Shown here piece after piece: positions 1-11,500 of a stretch of 64,000 nucleotides of DNA. Both the position numbers and the translations under genes were made by a program. Origin of the DNA: Temnopleurus reevesii (taxonomy: Eukaryota > Echinodermata > Echinoidea > Temnopleuroida > Temnopleuridae). The DNA lies in contig BQKZ01000545.1 of assembly GCA_036244855.1 (NCBI GenBank), positions 56,181-120,180 of the forward strand. The letters run 5' to 3'. Below the pieces are notes generated by a model that made no database searches, was not told the origin of the DNA, and saw only the letters and a program-made list of their open reading frames with translations. The number at the start of each line of letters is the position of its first letter. Position 1 is the first letter of the stretch.

Positions 1-77
1 GTAGACATGGAGATTGTTGGACACGGAAGAAGAGGCACAGAGTAGGTCATCCACAGCCAAGGTGATATCGGATGTTG

Positions 78-91
78 GTTTCCATGGGAAC
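78..91. promoter_or_regulatory. RFX X-box-like palindrome GTTTCCATGGGAAC
   Basis: Two half-sites, GTTTCC and GGGAAC, spaced by AT as in X-boxes. It is in the MAST intron at the left edge. Motif match only. Confidence 0.25.
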
Positions 92-390
92 GGGATAGCA
101 TCAGTTCCACAGTAATGGTGACAGCGCAGAGATGATTTGATGATGATTAAGGACAGGTGAGGCAGTGTAAAAAGGAGAGAGACAGTTTTGTGCATGCAAG
201 AATACAATAAGGAGTTGGATGGGGATGTATTATGATGCATTGATGTATGTTTATAGATATACAAGTGTATGTGACAAGGAAGGGATGTTATCAAATCCAA
301 GATGATTTGGTAGAAATGATTTCAATGAGATAGAGTAAGATAATCCAGGAGAGGATCAAATGAAAAGATTTTGAGTAAACATTTTTGGTA

Positions 391-391
391 G

Positions 392-458
<67 letters not shown>

Positions 459-472
459 GATGATGATGATGA
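391..472. repeat. (GAT)n trinucleotide microsatellite
   Basis: An almost uninterrupted run of GAT/ATG units with one GGT interruption. It produces a meaningless poly-His frame on the minus strand. Confidence 0.97.
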
Positions 473-1712
473 AGTAAGTGTAATAAACATAAATATGAAC
501 GGAATAGGTATGAAAAGATATTCATGCAGAAGATAGGTGGCAATAAATTGATAACAAAAAAGAGAAAAAATGTTTTAAACAAGCATGCAAGGGTGGAATA
601 GTAGAATGAGGAGGGAGAAAAGAAACAGAAAATACAGAAATTATACACTATATATAGCAACAATTTGGACAACGAACAAGTTTCAAATTTTTGGGCTAGT
701 TACTAACACATGTTAAATTTGCAAACTGCCATAAGCTTTGCAAATATAATAATTCAAACAAAACATCACAAAATTCACAGTGTGAAACAAAAGAACAATT
801 AATTATGTGTAAAGTAAAAGTTCTAATATGTGAATAAGAACTGCACACAACTGCACATCTATTCCGATACAAAGAAAATACTATAATAATATGTTACGTT
901 TCTACACATCATAAAAGCACAATAACTTGAGCATTTTTCATAATTATACAAGATATGTATTGACATACAATTCACTAAATTCTGCAGTGCATAATCATGT
1001 CTTATAGAGTCAATTCCACATTTACAGTGCATATTGATTCACATGTGTAATGGATATTAGCAAGCTTTTTCAGAGGAACCTCACAAAGAGAAGACAGATG
1101 TTCTTTAAATCCCTATCTTTTCAATGAAAATGCCGAGCTAATGAGTAATTTGACATTTGACGAGACGAAAACTCCAATATAATGTTGCAACTTGGACTAC
1201 AATATGATAAATGCTTTGGGATAAAGGCAAGAATTTATTCAATATGATTAATCTTGTCCATTCTCCTTGATATAGTGTTAAACAATAGGATTAGAAATAG
1301 TACAGGGACTAAAGATCAAAAGAAAAATTTGACAGGTGCACGAATTTCACAGCAAGACATTTGTGACTAACAACTTACACATGAGAGGAAGCTAATATAA
1401 ATAGGAACCTTTCAATTGGTAATATTTTTTGTACAGCCTGAAACAGAGTTGTAAAATGAAAAACAACATATCTGCTGACCTAAAATCAGAATCTTTTATT
1501 TTTCATCTTTATGGTTGATAGGGACATACCAAAAATGAAAGATATTGGTTAACAATTGAATCAGATCCATGATTTAATGATCTTGTGAAGAGCAATCATT
1601 ATGGTTTCTTCCATATATATTGATAACCTCTCATCAATTGTAAGATTCTGAGCTTAAGTTGGCAGGTATGATATAAAACAAATACTGAAGATAGATGTAA
1701 AAAAATTCTCAC

Positions 1713-1842
1713 CCAGTGGGTCCTTGTTAAGACCTAGCTGGTTGACAATATACTTTGGAAGGTCCTCGGAAATTGCAGATCCAAATCTGGCCTGGTCCTC
1801 AAAAGATTCCAGTAGTTGGAAAAACTCCTCTGGATCAAATTC
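1713..1842 (-). CDS. MAST: MAST kinase exon: EFDPEEFFQLLE ... YIVNQLGLNKDPL
   Basis: A 130-nt minus-strand exon (acceptor ttcacag|GAA, donor CTGG|gtgaga), phase 0 in and phase 1 out, 43 codons plus one base. It encodes EFDPEEFFQLLESFEDQA and ends DLPKYIVNQLGLNKDPL, which aligns with the end of the MAST pre-kinase domain (EFDPEEFY.LLEAAEGHAK ... IPRYI..QLGL.+DPL). In other MAST proteins the AGC-type kinase domain and then a PDZ domain follow; neither is visible in positions 1-1712, so the rest of the gene lies beyond the left edge. Confidence 0.96.
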
Positions 1843-2116
1843 CTGTGAAAATGAATTGAAATTTAATCAAATTTTGCACAAATGCCATTCCATAATTTAT
1901 ATACTTGGAATCTTCCTGGAAAAAAATATTCATGATGAAAAAGTAGAATTAATTCAAGTTGAGTGGTTCATTTATAAGTTACACTAATACAGGAGTGAAT
2001 GTACAACGAGAGAAGATGAGCCAGTCAAAATCATTGCTTTAAGCAGATCTAGTAGCAAAGACTAAACTTGGCCCAATCAGAAGGGGGTTTATAAACGGTG
2101 ATGGATGACTACTTAC

Positions 2117-2215
2117 CAAACATTCAAGAAGCCTGGCTGGTCTGGCTAGTATCATGAGGAGCTCTCTAACGACCCTCGTAAAAGACTTGGCAGACACTTG
2201 TGATCGATTCTCAGC
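2117..2215 (-). CDS. MAST: MAST kinase exon: DUF1908 helix with ARPARLLECL
   Basis: A 99-nt minus-strand exon (acceptor ctgtcag|GCT, donor TTG|gtaagt), phase 0 at both ends, 33 codons. It starts AENRSQVSAKSF and ends with VRELLMILARPARLLECL. This corresponds to vertebrate MAST (A.ERSES..VAF...LV+KL.III.RPARLLECL), part of the pre-kinase helical domain (DUF1908). The identity of the PARLLECL block is decisive. Confidence 0.96.
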
Positions 2216-2479
2216 CTGACAGAGAGGGGAAGACATAAAAAACAGTCATGTTCAAGTTCATCATTAGTCATCGTCCCAGAGCATGCATCCTTCCTATCAA
2301 TTTCAAATAAATTACACTTTGTGATGTGATAAAACCAAAAAGAATGTCTACTGGGGACCATTAGCTCCATGTAAATTGTTGCACGGTCTATGAAGAAGTT
2401 TTGCTACACTGAACAAAAACTTGCTGCATATTGGAGTAGTTGAATTTTTTCTTTGGTGAATATCACATGTACAAGCTAA

Positions 2480-2609
2480 AGCCCCGGTCACATAGGACCT
2501 CGGAAGCAACACGGTTCATCCGGACTCGTTGTTCTGAGGCAGTTAACTGTGAATTAACAAAGAGTCGGGGTGAATCGTGTTGCTTCTGGGGTCCTCTGTG
2601 ACCGGGGTA
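2480..2609. mobile_element. 130-bp foldback MITE, copy 1 (AGCCCCGGTCACA ends)
   Basis: The element is a near-complete hairpin: the left arm of about 53 bp (starts AGCCCCGGTCACATAGGACC) is complementary, with few mismatches, to the right arm (ends GGTCCTCTGTGACCGGGGTA), around a short loop containing AGTTAACTGTGAATTAAC. The flank is CTAA on the left and TTAA on the right, fitting a decayed TTAA target duplication (Kolobok or piggyBac type). It lies in the MAST intron about 260 bp from the exon at 2215. A second copy of the same length is at 22130-22259. No coding capacity. Confidence 0.85.
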
Positions 2610-3689
2610 TTAAGCCAAAGTCCCCCACTTGAATCTTATTCATGGGCCAAAAGAGCATTTTACAATCAGAATTTGGGAGTAAGGCAGGTGACATAAATAC
2701 TTTTCATAACCCAAATCATGATTCTGAATGCTTAAAAAATGGCAATTCTATGAATTACCTTTGTCTGACCCCCAATATACAGAACATAACAGAAATAATG
2801 TATTTTCATCATTTACATTTGATTTATAAACAAGTAATGCTATTAAATGATAATGGCTCAGATGATCTGTCAGGTAAAGTTGAATAGGATAAAACGTGAG
2901 GTCATGTATACAAAAAAAAATGACCAATTTATAAAATTGCCCAAATAATACTTCATTTGAAGCAAAATGTGGGAATTTTTTTTCCATATTAGAACTTTCT
3001 AGGAAATATTTCAAGCCGATATTTCTCACTAAAGAAAATTTCTATGAGGATAGGCTTGCATAAGGGAACTAATTTCAAGTCCACACAGGGGATATTAAAG
3101 AACAAAAGGGATAACGCCTGTTTATAATTCACATCACATTTAATGTAGGCGATTTAAGAACGAGCACTGCCCTCTAGAGACATATACTTGATAAGTTTGG
3201 CGACCGCTAAGAACCCTGCTTTGACAGATTTTCAATGCCAGCTTTTCCCCAGCTTCGGTTTAGCTTCTCGAAGGTGACAATGAGGTCTCAGAGAAGGGGT
3301 TTGTTTGGATAAAAATAATTTACTGCTTTCATTTTTTAAAAGAACATCAGGCCGGTAAACCTTCAGAGTATGTGGTCTTGTTATGATTCACAGTACTTTA
3401 TTTGATTATTTAAGATAATGCTGATTCATGCAATGCGCTCATGTGACACCCCTGGAGATAATGTTTCTGTCCGTTTTGTTAAAATTAAACTATTTCTATC
3501 ATAAAATGCAGCGTGCTTCTTTGTTTATTCATGCAAGCTCTCTTCCCATGAGTTGGATCTCCCTTATTTTTCTGACACTGAACAGGTAGAAGACAAAAAT
3601 ACAGTAGAACCTCATTGAATAAAACAAGAAATCTGATATATTACATGGACCTTTTGCAGTTCCCTAATCTTTTCATCATTTTTTTTTCA

Positions 3690-3731
3690 CAATCACCCTC
3701 ACCATCACCATCACTATCACCATTGCCATCG

Positions 3732-3823
<92 letters not shown>
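3690..3823. repeat. (CAT)n microsatellite abutting an assembly gap
   Basis: Imperfect CACCAT/CACTAT units grade into a pure (CAT)n run that goes straight into the N gap. The repeat probably caused the gap. Confidence 0.97.
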
Positions 3824-4683
3824 NNNNNNNNNNNNNNNNNNNNNNNNNNNNNNNNNNNNNNNNNNNNNNNNNNNNNNNNNNNNNNNNNNNNNNNNNNNNN
3901 NNNNNNNNNNNNNNNNNNNNNNNNNNNNNNNNNNNNNNNNNNNNNNNNNNNNNNNNNNNNNNNNNNNNNNNNNNNNNNNNNNNNNNNNNNNNNNNNNNNN
4001 NNNNNNNNNNNNNNNNNNNNNNNNNNNNNNNNNNNNNNNNNNNNNNNNNNNNNNNNNNNNNNNNNNNNNNNNNNNNNNNNNNNNNNNNNNNNNNNNNNNN
4101 NNNNNNNNNNNNNNNNNNNNNNNNNNNNNNNNNNNNNNNNNNNNNNNNNNNNNNNNNNNNNNNNNNNNNNNNNNNNNNNNNNNNNNNNNNNNNNNNNNNN
4201 NNNNNNNNNNNNNNNNNNNNNNNNNNNNNNNNNNNNNNNNNNNNNNNNNNNNNNNNNNNNNNNNNNNNNNNNNNNNNNNNNNNNNNNNNNNNNNNNNNNN
4301 NNNNNNNNNNNNNNNNNNNNNNNNNNNNNNNNNNNNNNNNNNNNNNNNNNNNNNNNNNNNNNNNNNNNNNNNNNNNNNNNNNNNNNNNNNNNNNNNNNNN
4401 NNNNNNNNNNNNNNNNNNNNNNNNNNNNNNNNNNNNNNNNNNNNNNNNNNNNNNNNNNNNNNNNNNNNNNNNNNNNNNNNNNNNNNNNNNNNNNNNNNNN
4501 NNNNNNNNNNNNNNNNNNNNNNNNNNNNNNNNNNNNNNNNNNNNNNNNNNNNNNNNNNNNNNNNNNNNNNNNNNNNNNNNNNNNNNNNNNNNNNNNNNNN
4601 NNNNNNNNNNNNNNNNNNNNNNNNNNNNNNNNNNNNNNNNNNNNNNNNNNNNNNNNNNNNNNNNNNNNNNNNNNNNNNNNNNN
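3824..4683. other. Assembly gap (860 N)
   Basis: Unknown sequence. Open frames that run through it are meaningless. It probably contains the missing MAST exon(s) and the left end of the element beginning at 4684. Confidence 1.
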
Positions 4684-4699
4684 GCGGTCAATAAATTAC

Positions 4700-4758
4700 T
4701 TTATTGCCCGCTGTCAAATGTCTATGGGATTTTGCGTGTAAAAACAGCGGGCAATAAA
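4700..4758. repeat. Perfect 15-bp inverted repeat upstream of a transposase-like ORF
   Basis: tttattgcccgctgt at 4700-4714 and its exact complement acagcgggcaataaa at 4744-4758 flank a 29-nt spacer. A further partial copy (ggtcaataaa) sits at the gap edge (4686-4695). The hairpin lies about 125 bp before the ATG at 4884 and could be a terminal or subterminal repeat of the element that carries that ORF. Confidence 0.8.
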
Positions 4759-4883
4759 TTCACGTGCGAAATACGCGGACCGCGATCTCGCGAGCAACCA
4801 CTTTTAATTTTGCCATTGGTTTACGTGCATACATTCAGCGCAGTTTTTGTGCATTGAGCTCGCAACGTGCCTTGTGAACAAAC

Positions 4884-5089
4884 ATGGAAGCGCCCAGTTC
4901 CAAGAAGTTTGCTTCGTTTGATGACAATGAATTCGATGGAATTTTGCAAGATAGGAATGCTGAAAATACTGAGAAGGCAACTAAACAAGCAGCCAATATT
5001 CTGAAGGAATATATTGCGTAGAAAAAACTTCAGCTTGATCTGGAAACTGTGGACAAAAAAAATCTTGCCTCTATTCTTGCGAAATGCTG
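4884..5089 (+). pseudogene. Crypton/DUF3504-like N-terminal fragment, interrupted by a stop
   Basis: A plus-strand ATG at 4884 (context aaacATGG) opens MEAPSSKKFASFDDNEFDGI and continues with a NAENTEKATKQAANILKEY block. After codon 45 there is an in-frame TAG (5019-5021), then the same frame continues KKLQLDLETVDKKNLASILA up to a donor-like site TGCTG|gtaag at 5089/5090. The pattern (N-T-x-K-x-T, then a helix ending L..Y, then a short spacer and a D.L/L.SIL helix) resembles the N-terminal SAM-like part of Crypton tyrosine recombinases and their DUF3504 host relatives. No catalytic domain follows before 5650. It is probably a degenerate first exon of a transposon-derived gene inserted in the MAST intron, on the opposite strand. 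The family call is by pattern only. Confidence 0.5.
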
Positions 5090-5656
5090 GTAAGAAATGC
5101 TGGTGAATTTACCCTTTGGATTTTGTGTTCGCTCTAGATATCTGATTTGGTTAATAATAACAATATGGACTGGCCTTGAGGGAGACACAACGTTTATGGC
5201 CCTGAGTAGAATCGTATTGCCCGAGTCGAATTGTTCAGATATTTGACTGTTATATCATCGCTCTACACACAAAGTGAAAGGTTGCTGACTCAATAACTAT
5301 CTTCACTATGGACTATTGTGTTTGTTGCAACGTCGGTTATATATGCAGAGGGGATAACAATGCATTCCACAACTTTTTTTCATTTTTTACTTCTACTCAT
5401 ATTTAGGCACACTAAATCAAACAAATGTATCATTGTAAATATAAATGAAAATGCTTATTTATGCACATGCACATCGTTGATCATTCTCTTTTACTAGAGA
5501 TACACTGCAATTGCTGAGCTTTTTGAGAAGACTTGATTTACAAAAGGATTTACATGTAATGGAAGGTTTGTCAAGAGTAGCTCCTGCACTAAAGATAGGA
5601 TAACTATGATGCATTTGAGCACCTGACCTAAGGGAAGAGCTTGGATATCGACTTAC

Positions 5657-5768
5657 AGTGAGCTTTGATTCCATCTGCTGTTTTGCCTTGGGGAAACGCT
5701 CCTTGTAGAGACTGTTCATATGCAGCATCTCATGTTCTGTGTTACCAACCAATGGACTGCTTGCACCA
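5657..5768 (-). CDS. MAST: MAST kinase exon: start of the helical pre-kinase domain (YKERFPKA)
   Basis: A 112-nt minus-strand exon with acceptor gtag|T and donor ACT|gtaagt. Its first base completes the Ser codon of RSRSLS, then 37 codons follow to phase 0. It encodes GASSPLVGNTEHEMLHMNSL directly followed by YKERFPKAKQQMESKLT, matching the conserved MNHVYKERFPKA.AQMEE.L block that begins the DUF1908 helical domain of MAST kinases. About 60 conserved residues should follow before the next recognised exon (2117-2215), and no sequenced base between them encodes these. Confidence 0.94.
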
Positions 5769-5811
5769 CTACATCATAAGGGAAATGAAAGAAATAAAAA
5801 TAGATAAGAAT

Positions 5812-8800
5812 ATTAATACGCACACATGAAACAGGAAGGAAAACTGGTGTAGCTAAAAGTGTCTGATGGTATGTTGTGGACTAGTGGCGGACAGTCTGTT
5901 CTTTCATCTTCTTTCATTCATACATCCAAAGATAATGGTCAAAACCATGACAGACTAGACCGTTGCTTAATGAGAAAGACTTGAGTGCCTTATTGAGTGT
6001 TATAATCATAAGAGTCCAAATCATTCAACACAGGAACTGATAAGTCATTTTTTCTTTCTTGAAGTAGTTTGTAGTAACTTGGTGAAATATCGCCCAGTGG
6101 GAAAAATGTGCACAAATTAAAGCTCTCATTGAATCCGGGAATCGTGTCTAAAGCACCTGAATATTATTCATGTAATGTCACTTGACATTTTTTACAAGAA
6201 ATCTAACATGAACATGATGATGTTCCTAGATGTAATACAGATTCCTCTGCCTTACTCTGGAGGCATCATACTGAACATGCTATGTTGGCAAGAGTAACAT
6301 TTCATTCATAAATTACAAGCTTTTTGATAATTCATAATATTCTCATCAATAATATATGGCTTAGCTTAGATTTGCAAATAAGGTTAACCAGGTAGTGATA
6401 TTTAATATGCATAATAGCAGATAGTAGCTTGGGATTTTAATGTTCTTAAAGTTATTGGCAAAAATGTTCTTTTTAAATATGATACTATAATTTCTGTCAC
6501 TCTTTTTTATTTAAATTACGCAGGAAGCATCCTTTTAATTCAAATTGGTGTAGAATATACATATAGCTTATTTATCAGATGCAATGTACATAATTTGCTA
6601 TTTTACATTAACTTTGACAACTGACTAGAGGGCTAACGAAGAGGGTAAACTATTTATGTAAATATGAGCTACCTAAAAGGATGTACATGTAGATAAATGG
6701 TTTTGAACATGTCCTTGGGAAAGGTGTACACAAGGATGTGCAACAAATCTACATTACAATTGGGTTTATCAAATATTCATAAGAAAAGAGTTTAATACAC
6801 AGTCATCTTTCATCACAGGGTTAATCAACATCAGGATTTACAGGGACAAAATTTTGATTAAACCTGCTTATTTGCTTTCACGTTTTTGGTTGAATTTTCC
6901 CACAGATGGTACGATTTATCCCAGAACAGGTTCCCCAAAAGTCATCCACCTCTAAAGAATGGATCCTGTAGAGATATGAGTATTGTCCCATGTTCATCCC
7001 TACGTCCTTATTATCCTCAATTTACAGTAAGTGCATTAATATGTGTTGCTTATAGTTGTACAGAACTAGCTGAATATCTTCAGTTGATTTTGCAATACAG
7101 GTTACATGTATGTTACACATTTCTGGTTATATTTCCCTTCAGATGGGTTGGTTTATTCAAGAACCATCTCAAAATAAAGGATTCTGTACAGATATAACTT
7201 TTGTCCCTGATCACCTCAATGTCTCTATTTGCCCCAATATACCATAAGTGCATTTAAATAAATATGTATTGCTTATAGTTGTATAGAACTAAATGTATGT
7301 GAATTCCATTAGTTGAAGGTAGATAGTACAAGGATTGATTTATCTCAAAAGGAAGGATTCTGAACAGCTGTGTCCCTATCCACCCCGATGTCACTATCCC
7401 CCCCCCCCCCCCCCCCGTTCACTGGATGTGCATTTATATGAACATATGAATACCTTCAGTTGACTTTACTAGTTATGTTACATGCAAATGTATATATCAT
7501 GTGTGCTACCAGTGTGCTAATTGATTTCCTCGNATTAATACGCACACATGAAACAGGAAGGAAAACTTGTGTAGCCAAAATGTGTCTGATGGGCTTTTGT
7601 GGACCAGTGGAGAACTGTTTCTTCTTTGATTCATGTGTACATCTGAAGATAACAAGGTCAGAAGCAAGGCAGACTGGAGCATTGCTTCAGTAAGTCCTTC
7701 TTAAAGTTGCCTATTGAGTGTTATAATCTTAAGAGTCCCAATCATTGGACACAAGAACTGATACAAGTCATTCTTGAAGTCATTCCTGAAGTTGTTTGTA
7801 ACTTAGTGTATTAGCGCCTGGTGGATCAAAAGATATCAATTAGATACATGTGTACTGATTAAAGCTCTATTGCATGCGGGATCCTTGTCTAAAGCACCTG
7901 AACATATCAATGAAATGTCACTTGACATTTTTTTAAAGAAAGCAAACCTGTGGTACATATTCCTCTGCCTTACTCTGCAGACATCAATACTTTTTGCTTT
8001 TATGCTCCAAATGTAGAATTATGTTGGCAATATAATAGTAACATAACTTTGTAAATTACAAGCTTTGATATTTAATCATTCATAATACTTTTACAAATGA
8101 TATCTAGTTCAGCTTAGATCATTTGCAAAGTGATGTATATGCATAATGGCAGATAGTAGCTTGGGATTTTTATTTTTATAAAGTATAATAGCCAAAATAT
8201 TTTTTATCAATATGAGAATTTCTGTAAATTTTTTGGTTTAACTTATGCAGGAAGTAGCCTTTTAATTCAAAATAGTGTAGGATAAACATGTAGCTAATAT
8301 AAGAAACAATGTATATAATTCACTATTTTACATTAACTTTGACAAAAGACTAGAGGGCTAACAAAAAGGGTAAACTATTATTTATGTAAATATGAGCTAC
8401 CTGAAAGGATGTATATGGTTGTATAACAAAAATAAATGGTTTCAAACATGTCTTTTGGGGAAGGTGTACACAAGGATGTGCAAGAGATCCACAGTACGAT
8501 CAGGTTTATAACATACAAAAGGGTTTCAATGATCATCATTCATCACAATTTACAACTGAACTACCTTTATTCGATTCATAATAGGAGTAGCAAATTTTTA
8601 TAAAATAATAATACCATATTGTCGATATTGCGCTTACTATTACAATAAATCTCTAAGCGCATTTACGATGAAGCTCAGATGGCTTGGCTCTTATTACTCT
8701 AGTGTTGGCATTGCTTGGCAGCCACTAATGTGATGCCTTAACTAAATGTAAATCAGTGATGAAAATCCTTCCACAAACCGATCCATTTCAAAAGAAAATG

Positions 8801-9000
8801 TTCTGTACAGATATGAGTTTTATCCCTCTTCACCCCTAATGTCCATATTCCCCCCCCCCCATTTCCAGTAAGTGAATTTATATAAACATATGTTTTATAG
8901 TTGTACTATCTACTTCCAGTTGACTTTGCAATACAAGTTATGTTACAAGTAAATGTATGTATCATGTGTGCTACCAGTGTGCTAATTGATTTCCTCTACA
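5812..9000 (+). repeat. Diverged large duplication across a single-N contig joint
   Basis: The segment from 5812 (attaatacgcacacatgaaa) to about 6820 reappears from 7534 to about 8550, offset about 1722 bp, with many substitutions and small indels. The segment ending at 7532 (gtgctaattgatttcctc) reappears ending near 8997. The second copy begins exactly after the N at 7533. Either this is a true tandem duplication or two divergent haplotypes placed end to end. Confidence 0.8.
6895..7532 (+). repeat. About three degenerate ~200-245 bp tandem units; a fourth at 8765-9000
   Basis: Units share the order: a word like aaggattctgtacagatat, then gtccct..cacc..atgtc, a C-rich run, a word like acagtaagtgcattta, and ttatagttgta. 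Starts lie near 6895, 7140 and 7320, with one further unit at about 8765. A 19-C run (7398-7416) lies inside the third unit. Confidence 0.65.
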
Positions 9001-10538
9001 AGGAAAACAGGAAATGAATGAGTTTTTAATCATATAACTTACTGTAATTAAAAAATCTATTTTTATTGATTTGTCAAACGCTTAATTCTATTAAGCCGAT
9101 ACCTTGTTGAAAGTGGAGTACTGTAGATTTATGTACACCATTAGCAGGGTTGTTGTGAAGTACTGTAAGACTGTAAAATTTACTATTCATTCATAATCAA
9201 CTGTAGAAATGTTTTATTATGAATATGAATCCCTTTATCGAAACATACCTCTTATGAAATACAACTATCCCTATTTTTAGGAAAATCAACAGCACCTCTG
9301 CACTACATAGCTTTGTGTATTTCAAACTTAATAATGACTGACTTCAGAGTAACAATTTCTCAATCCTTATGTAGTTTATTTCCCCATAGATGTATACAGT
9401 GCTCCCAAACAGGAAATATAAGAAAATTGTAAATGACGAAGTAATACAAATTATGGGTTGGATTTTTACTTGCGATTAGACTGAAAGTTGAAATCTAAAG
9501 AACTTAAAAGCATAACCCAAGGATGAAAATAAAATCCACTTTGAATTCATGGTAAAGCATGAATAATAATCCAGTGGGAATTTTTCATGAAAAAGCTCTT
9601 ATTTCCAATTCTGTTTCATAAGTATAGAATGCCTCAAACATAGTACAATAACCCCCAAAATACCAAATAAATATTTTTAAAAATCATAGTATGATATACC
9701 TTTCCCTCAAAATAGCTTTAATTTCATAATATTATGAAAGAAGGAAATATCTAACCCTTTTGCAATTGACAAAAAGAAGATCAAAAGCTTTGATTTCATC
9801 TTGCGACAACGCCAAAGATAACCAAAATGAGAGCATGGCAGTGTATTCCGCTTTCAAATGTTAATTTGTCTAATAAATCATACCTATTAAATAAACAGCT
9901 TGCAACTCGATACAAATTTTTAAAGCTGAATTAGGTTTTTCAATCAGTGCTCTATAACATTAATTATAAGTGGAGTGTCTAAACCCAAATACCAATACCA
10001 CCTCAATGAGTTCCTTTTTTTTTCTACCAAAATAAATTAAGTCAAAGAGCATAATAATATTCCTCCAATGCTTATTTCGGCTTGATTACTTTGGCAGATA
10101 GCTTAATGTATATTAGCATTGCTCAGTTTGCTTCAAGGCATAACCCTCTCTACCTTAAATCCACCAAATTATATGATATAAAATAAATCTCCCACAAAGT
10201 CTGTATCCATGTATATCTCCCCTTTAAAACCAGATAATAATTTGAACTATATACCAGTGCTTGCCATAATCTAGAATAATATCCTCTGTGATTGCGAATA
10301 TCTGCACTTGGGTTAGTATTATACTGACAGTATAACAGCATGCAAAAAAAAAATAGCAAATAAAGTAATTAAAGTAATAAACAAATAAATCAATAATAAA
10401 CAATTTAAAAAAAAAGAATAATAAATAAATTCTGATCCAAATATAAATGACCAACATAAAAAAGGGTGGCAGAAATACAGCACAGATTGCTTGACCAAGT
10501 AGCTAATGGACCAGCTTGATATATAATAGATAGCGGTG

Positions 10539-10555
10539 TATATATATATATATAT
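10539..10555. repeat. (TA)n microsatellite
   Basis: A short pure alternating TA run. Confidence 0.9.
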
Positions 10556-11253
10556 GAAACGTGAAGACGTGATATGAACGCTTACGCAGACAGGGACTTG
10601 AAAGAGATGATTGGTCGATCAGGTAGAGACAACCAAGAGAGGCTGATCACACAAGTGATACCATGCCAGACAAGCAATAAAAATACAAAAATGAAAATGA
10701 AACGAACAAAGAAAAATAAGAAATCAAAATGCAAATCAAAATAGATATTAGAGATAGCACAGACTATTGAGTTGTCAAAAACAAGCACATCACAGTCACA
10801 GAGTGTCAGATTTTATAGCATGATTTATGTACAGCTACATATATACATGACAAGAGAGTGATTAACAGTAAGACAGTTCATTTGTGCACATCATATAAAG
10901 GAACATAAACAACCTTCTTCATCCTTAATATTTTAGTTGGGTAATGTGAGGTGTAGCCTATAAAAACAAAAGAAAGAGGAAAAAATCAACAGTTTATACG
11001 AGACAAAGGAAGTTCCCATTTTAATTAATGTTGGCCAACATGGATCGTGTATCGACTGTGTAAATGTGTAATTGCCAATCTTTCATCTCCTAAAAGCTAA
11101 AAGGGCTTAGCACCATGATAACGGCAATGAGAAACAGATATCACCCTTCTGCCTCTTATAGAGATGAATGATGTTGGGATACATGTGTTTAATGCAAGCC
11201 CAGAGGCACGCATCTATCAGTGTGCTTGTAGGTTGTATTACAAGCACGTCTCA

Positions 11254-11500
11254 TTCTAAGGTGGAATTGGGAGTCAATACAAACAAGAGCAAATCTGGAT
11301 TGGGTAGAACGAAGGATGTAAAGGGGTCAGTCACACTTTGGCAGTTATAGCAAGCGTCAAGCGGACACACAGAATACACAGGAAAACACTTGGCTGACAT
11401 CAACTTTTTTCATTTTGCACTCTAAGATGGAATAGGGAGTCAATAAAAACAAGGGTAAATCTGGATTGGGAGGATGTAAAGGGGTCAGACACACTTTTGT
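11254..11500 (+). repeat. Two-copy diverged duplication
   Basis: A block beginning near 11255 (words such as gggagtcaata, aaatctggattggg, gatgtaaaggggtcag) is repeated beginning near 11420 with an internal deletion. The period is about 170 bp. No coding signal. Confidence 0.7.

Larger units (their letters stand above)
1..1712. other. MAST intron downstream of the last recognised exon
   Basis: AT-rich sequence with no recognised coding exon. It holds a (GAT)n microsatellite at about 391-472 and an RFX X-box-like palindrome at 78-91. The minus strand is open for about 37 codons at the very left edge (positions 1-112), but no acceptor site precedes it and the peptide is not MAST-like, so I do not call it an exon. 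Confidence 0.6.
2216..5656. other. MAST intron(s) with assembly gap; expected missing exon
   Basis: Between exons 5657-5768 and 2117-2215 a block of about 60 conserved residues of the MAST pre-kinase domain should be encoded. I looked on the minus strand of the sequenced parts and saw no such coding block, so it probably lies in the 3824-4683 gap. The visible sequence holds a foldback MITE (2480-2609), a trinucleotide microsatellite (about 3690-3823) and a Crypton-like fragment (4700-5089). Confidence 0.7.

Noticed and set aside
1..112. Minus-strand open stretch (about 37 codons) at the left edge as a possible MAST exon
   Set aside because: No acceptor precedes it and the peptide does not resemble the MAST linker or kinase domain.
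322..672. 116-codon minus-strand open frame rich in His
   Set aside because: The His run is the (GAT)n microsatellite read in one frame; flanks have no coding signal.
3190..3300. Minus-strand open stretch DLIVTFEKLNRSWGKAG
   Set aside because: Looks peptide-like but has no splice context and is not MAST; unknown, possibly a repeat fragment.
3615..4694. Long open frames on both strands across the first gap
   Set aside because: They consist of the (CAT)n repeat and N bases.
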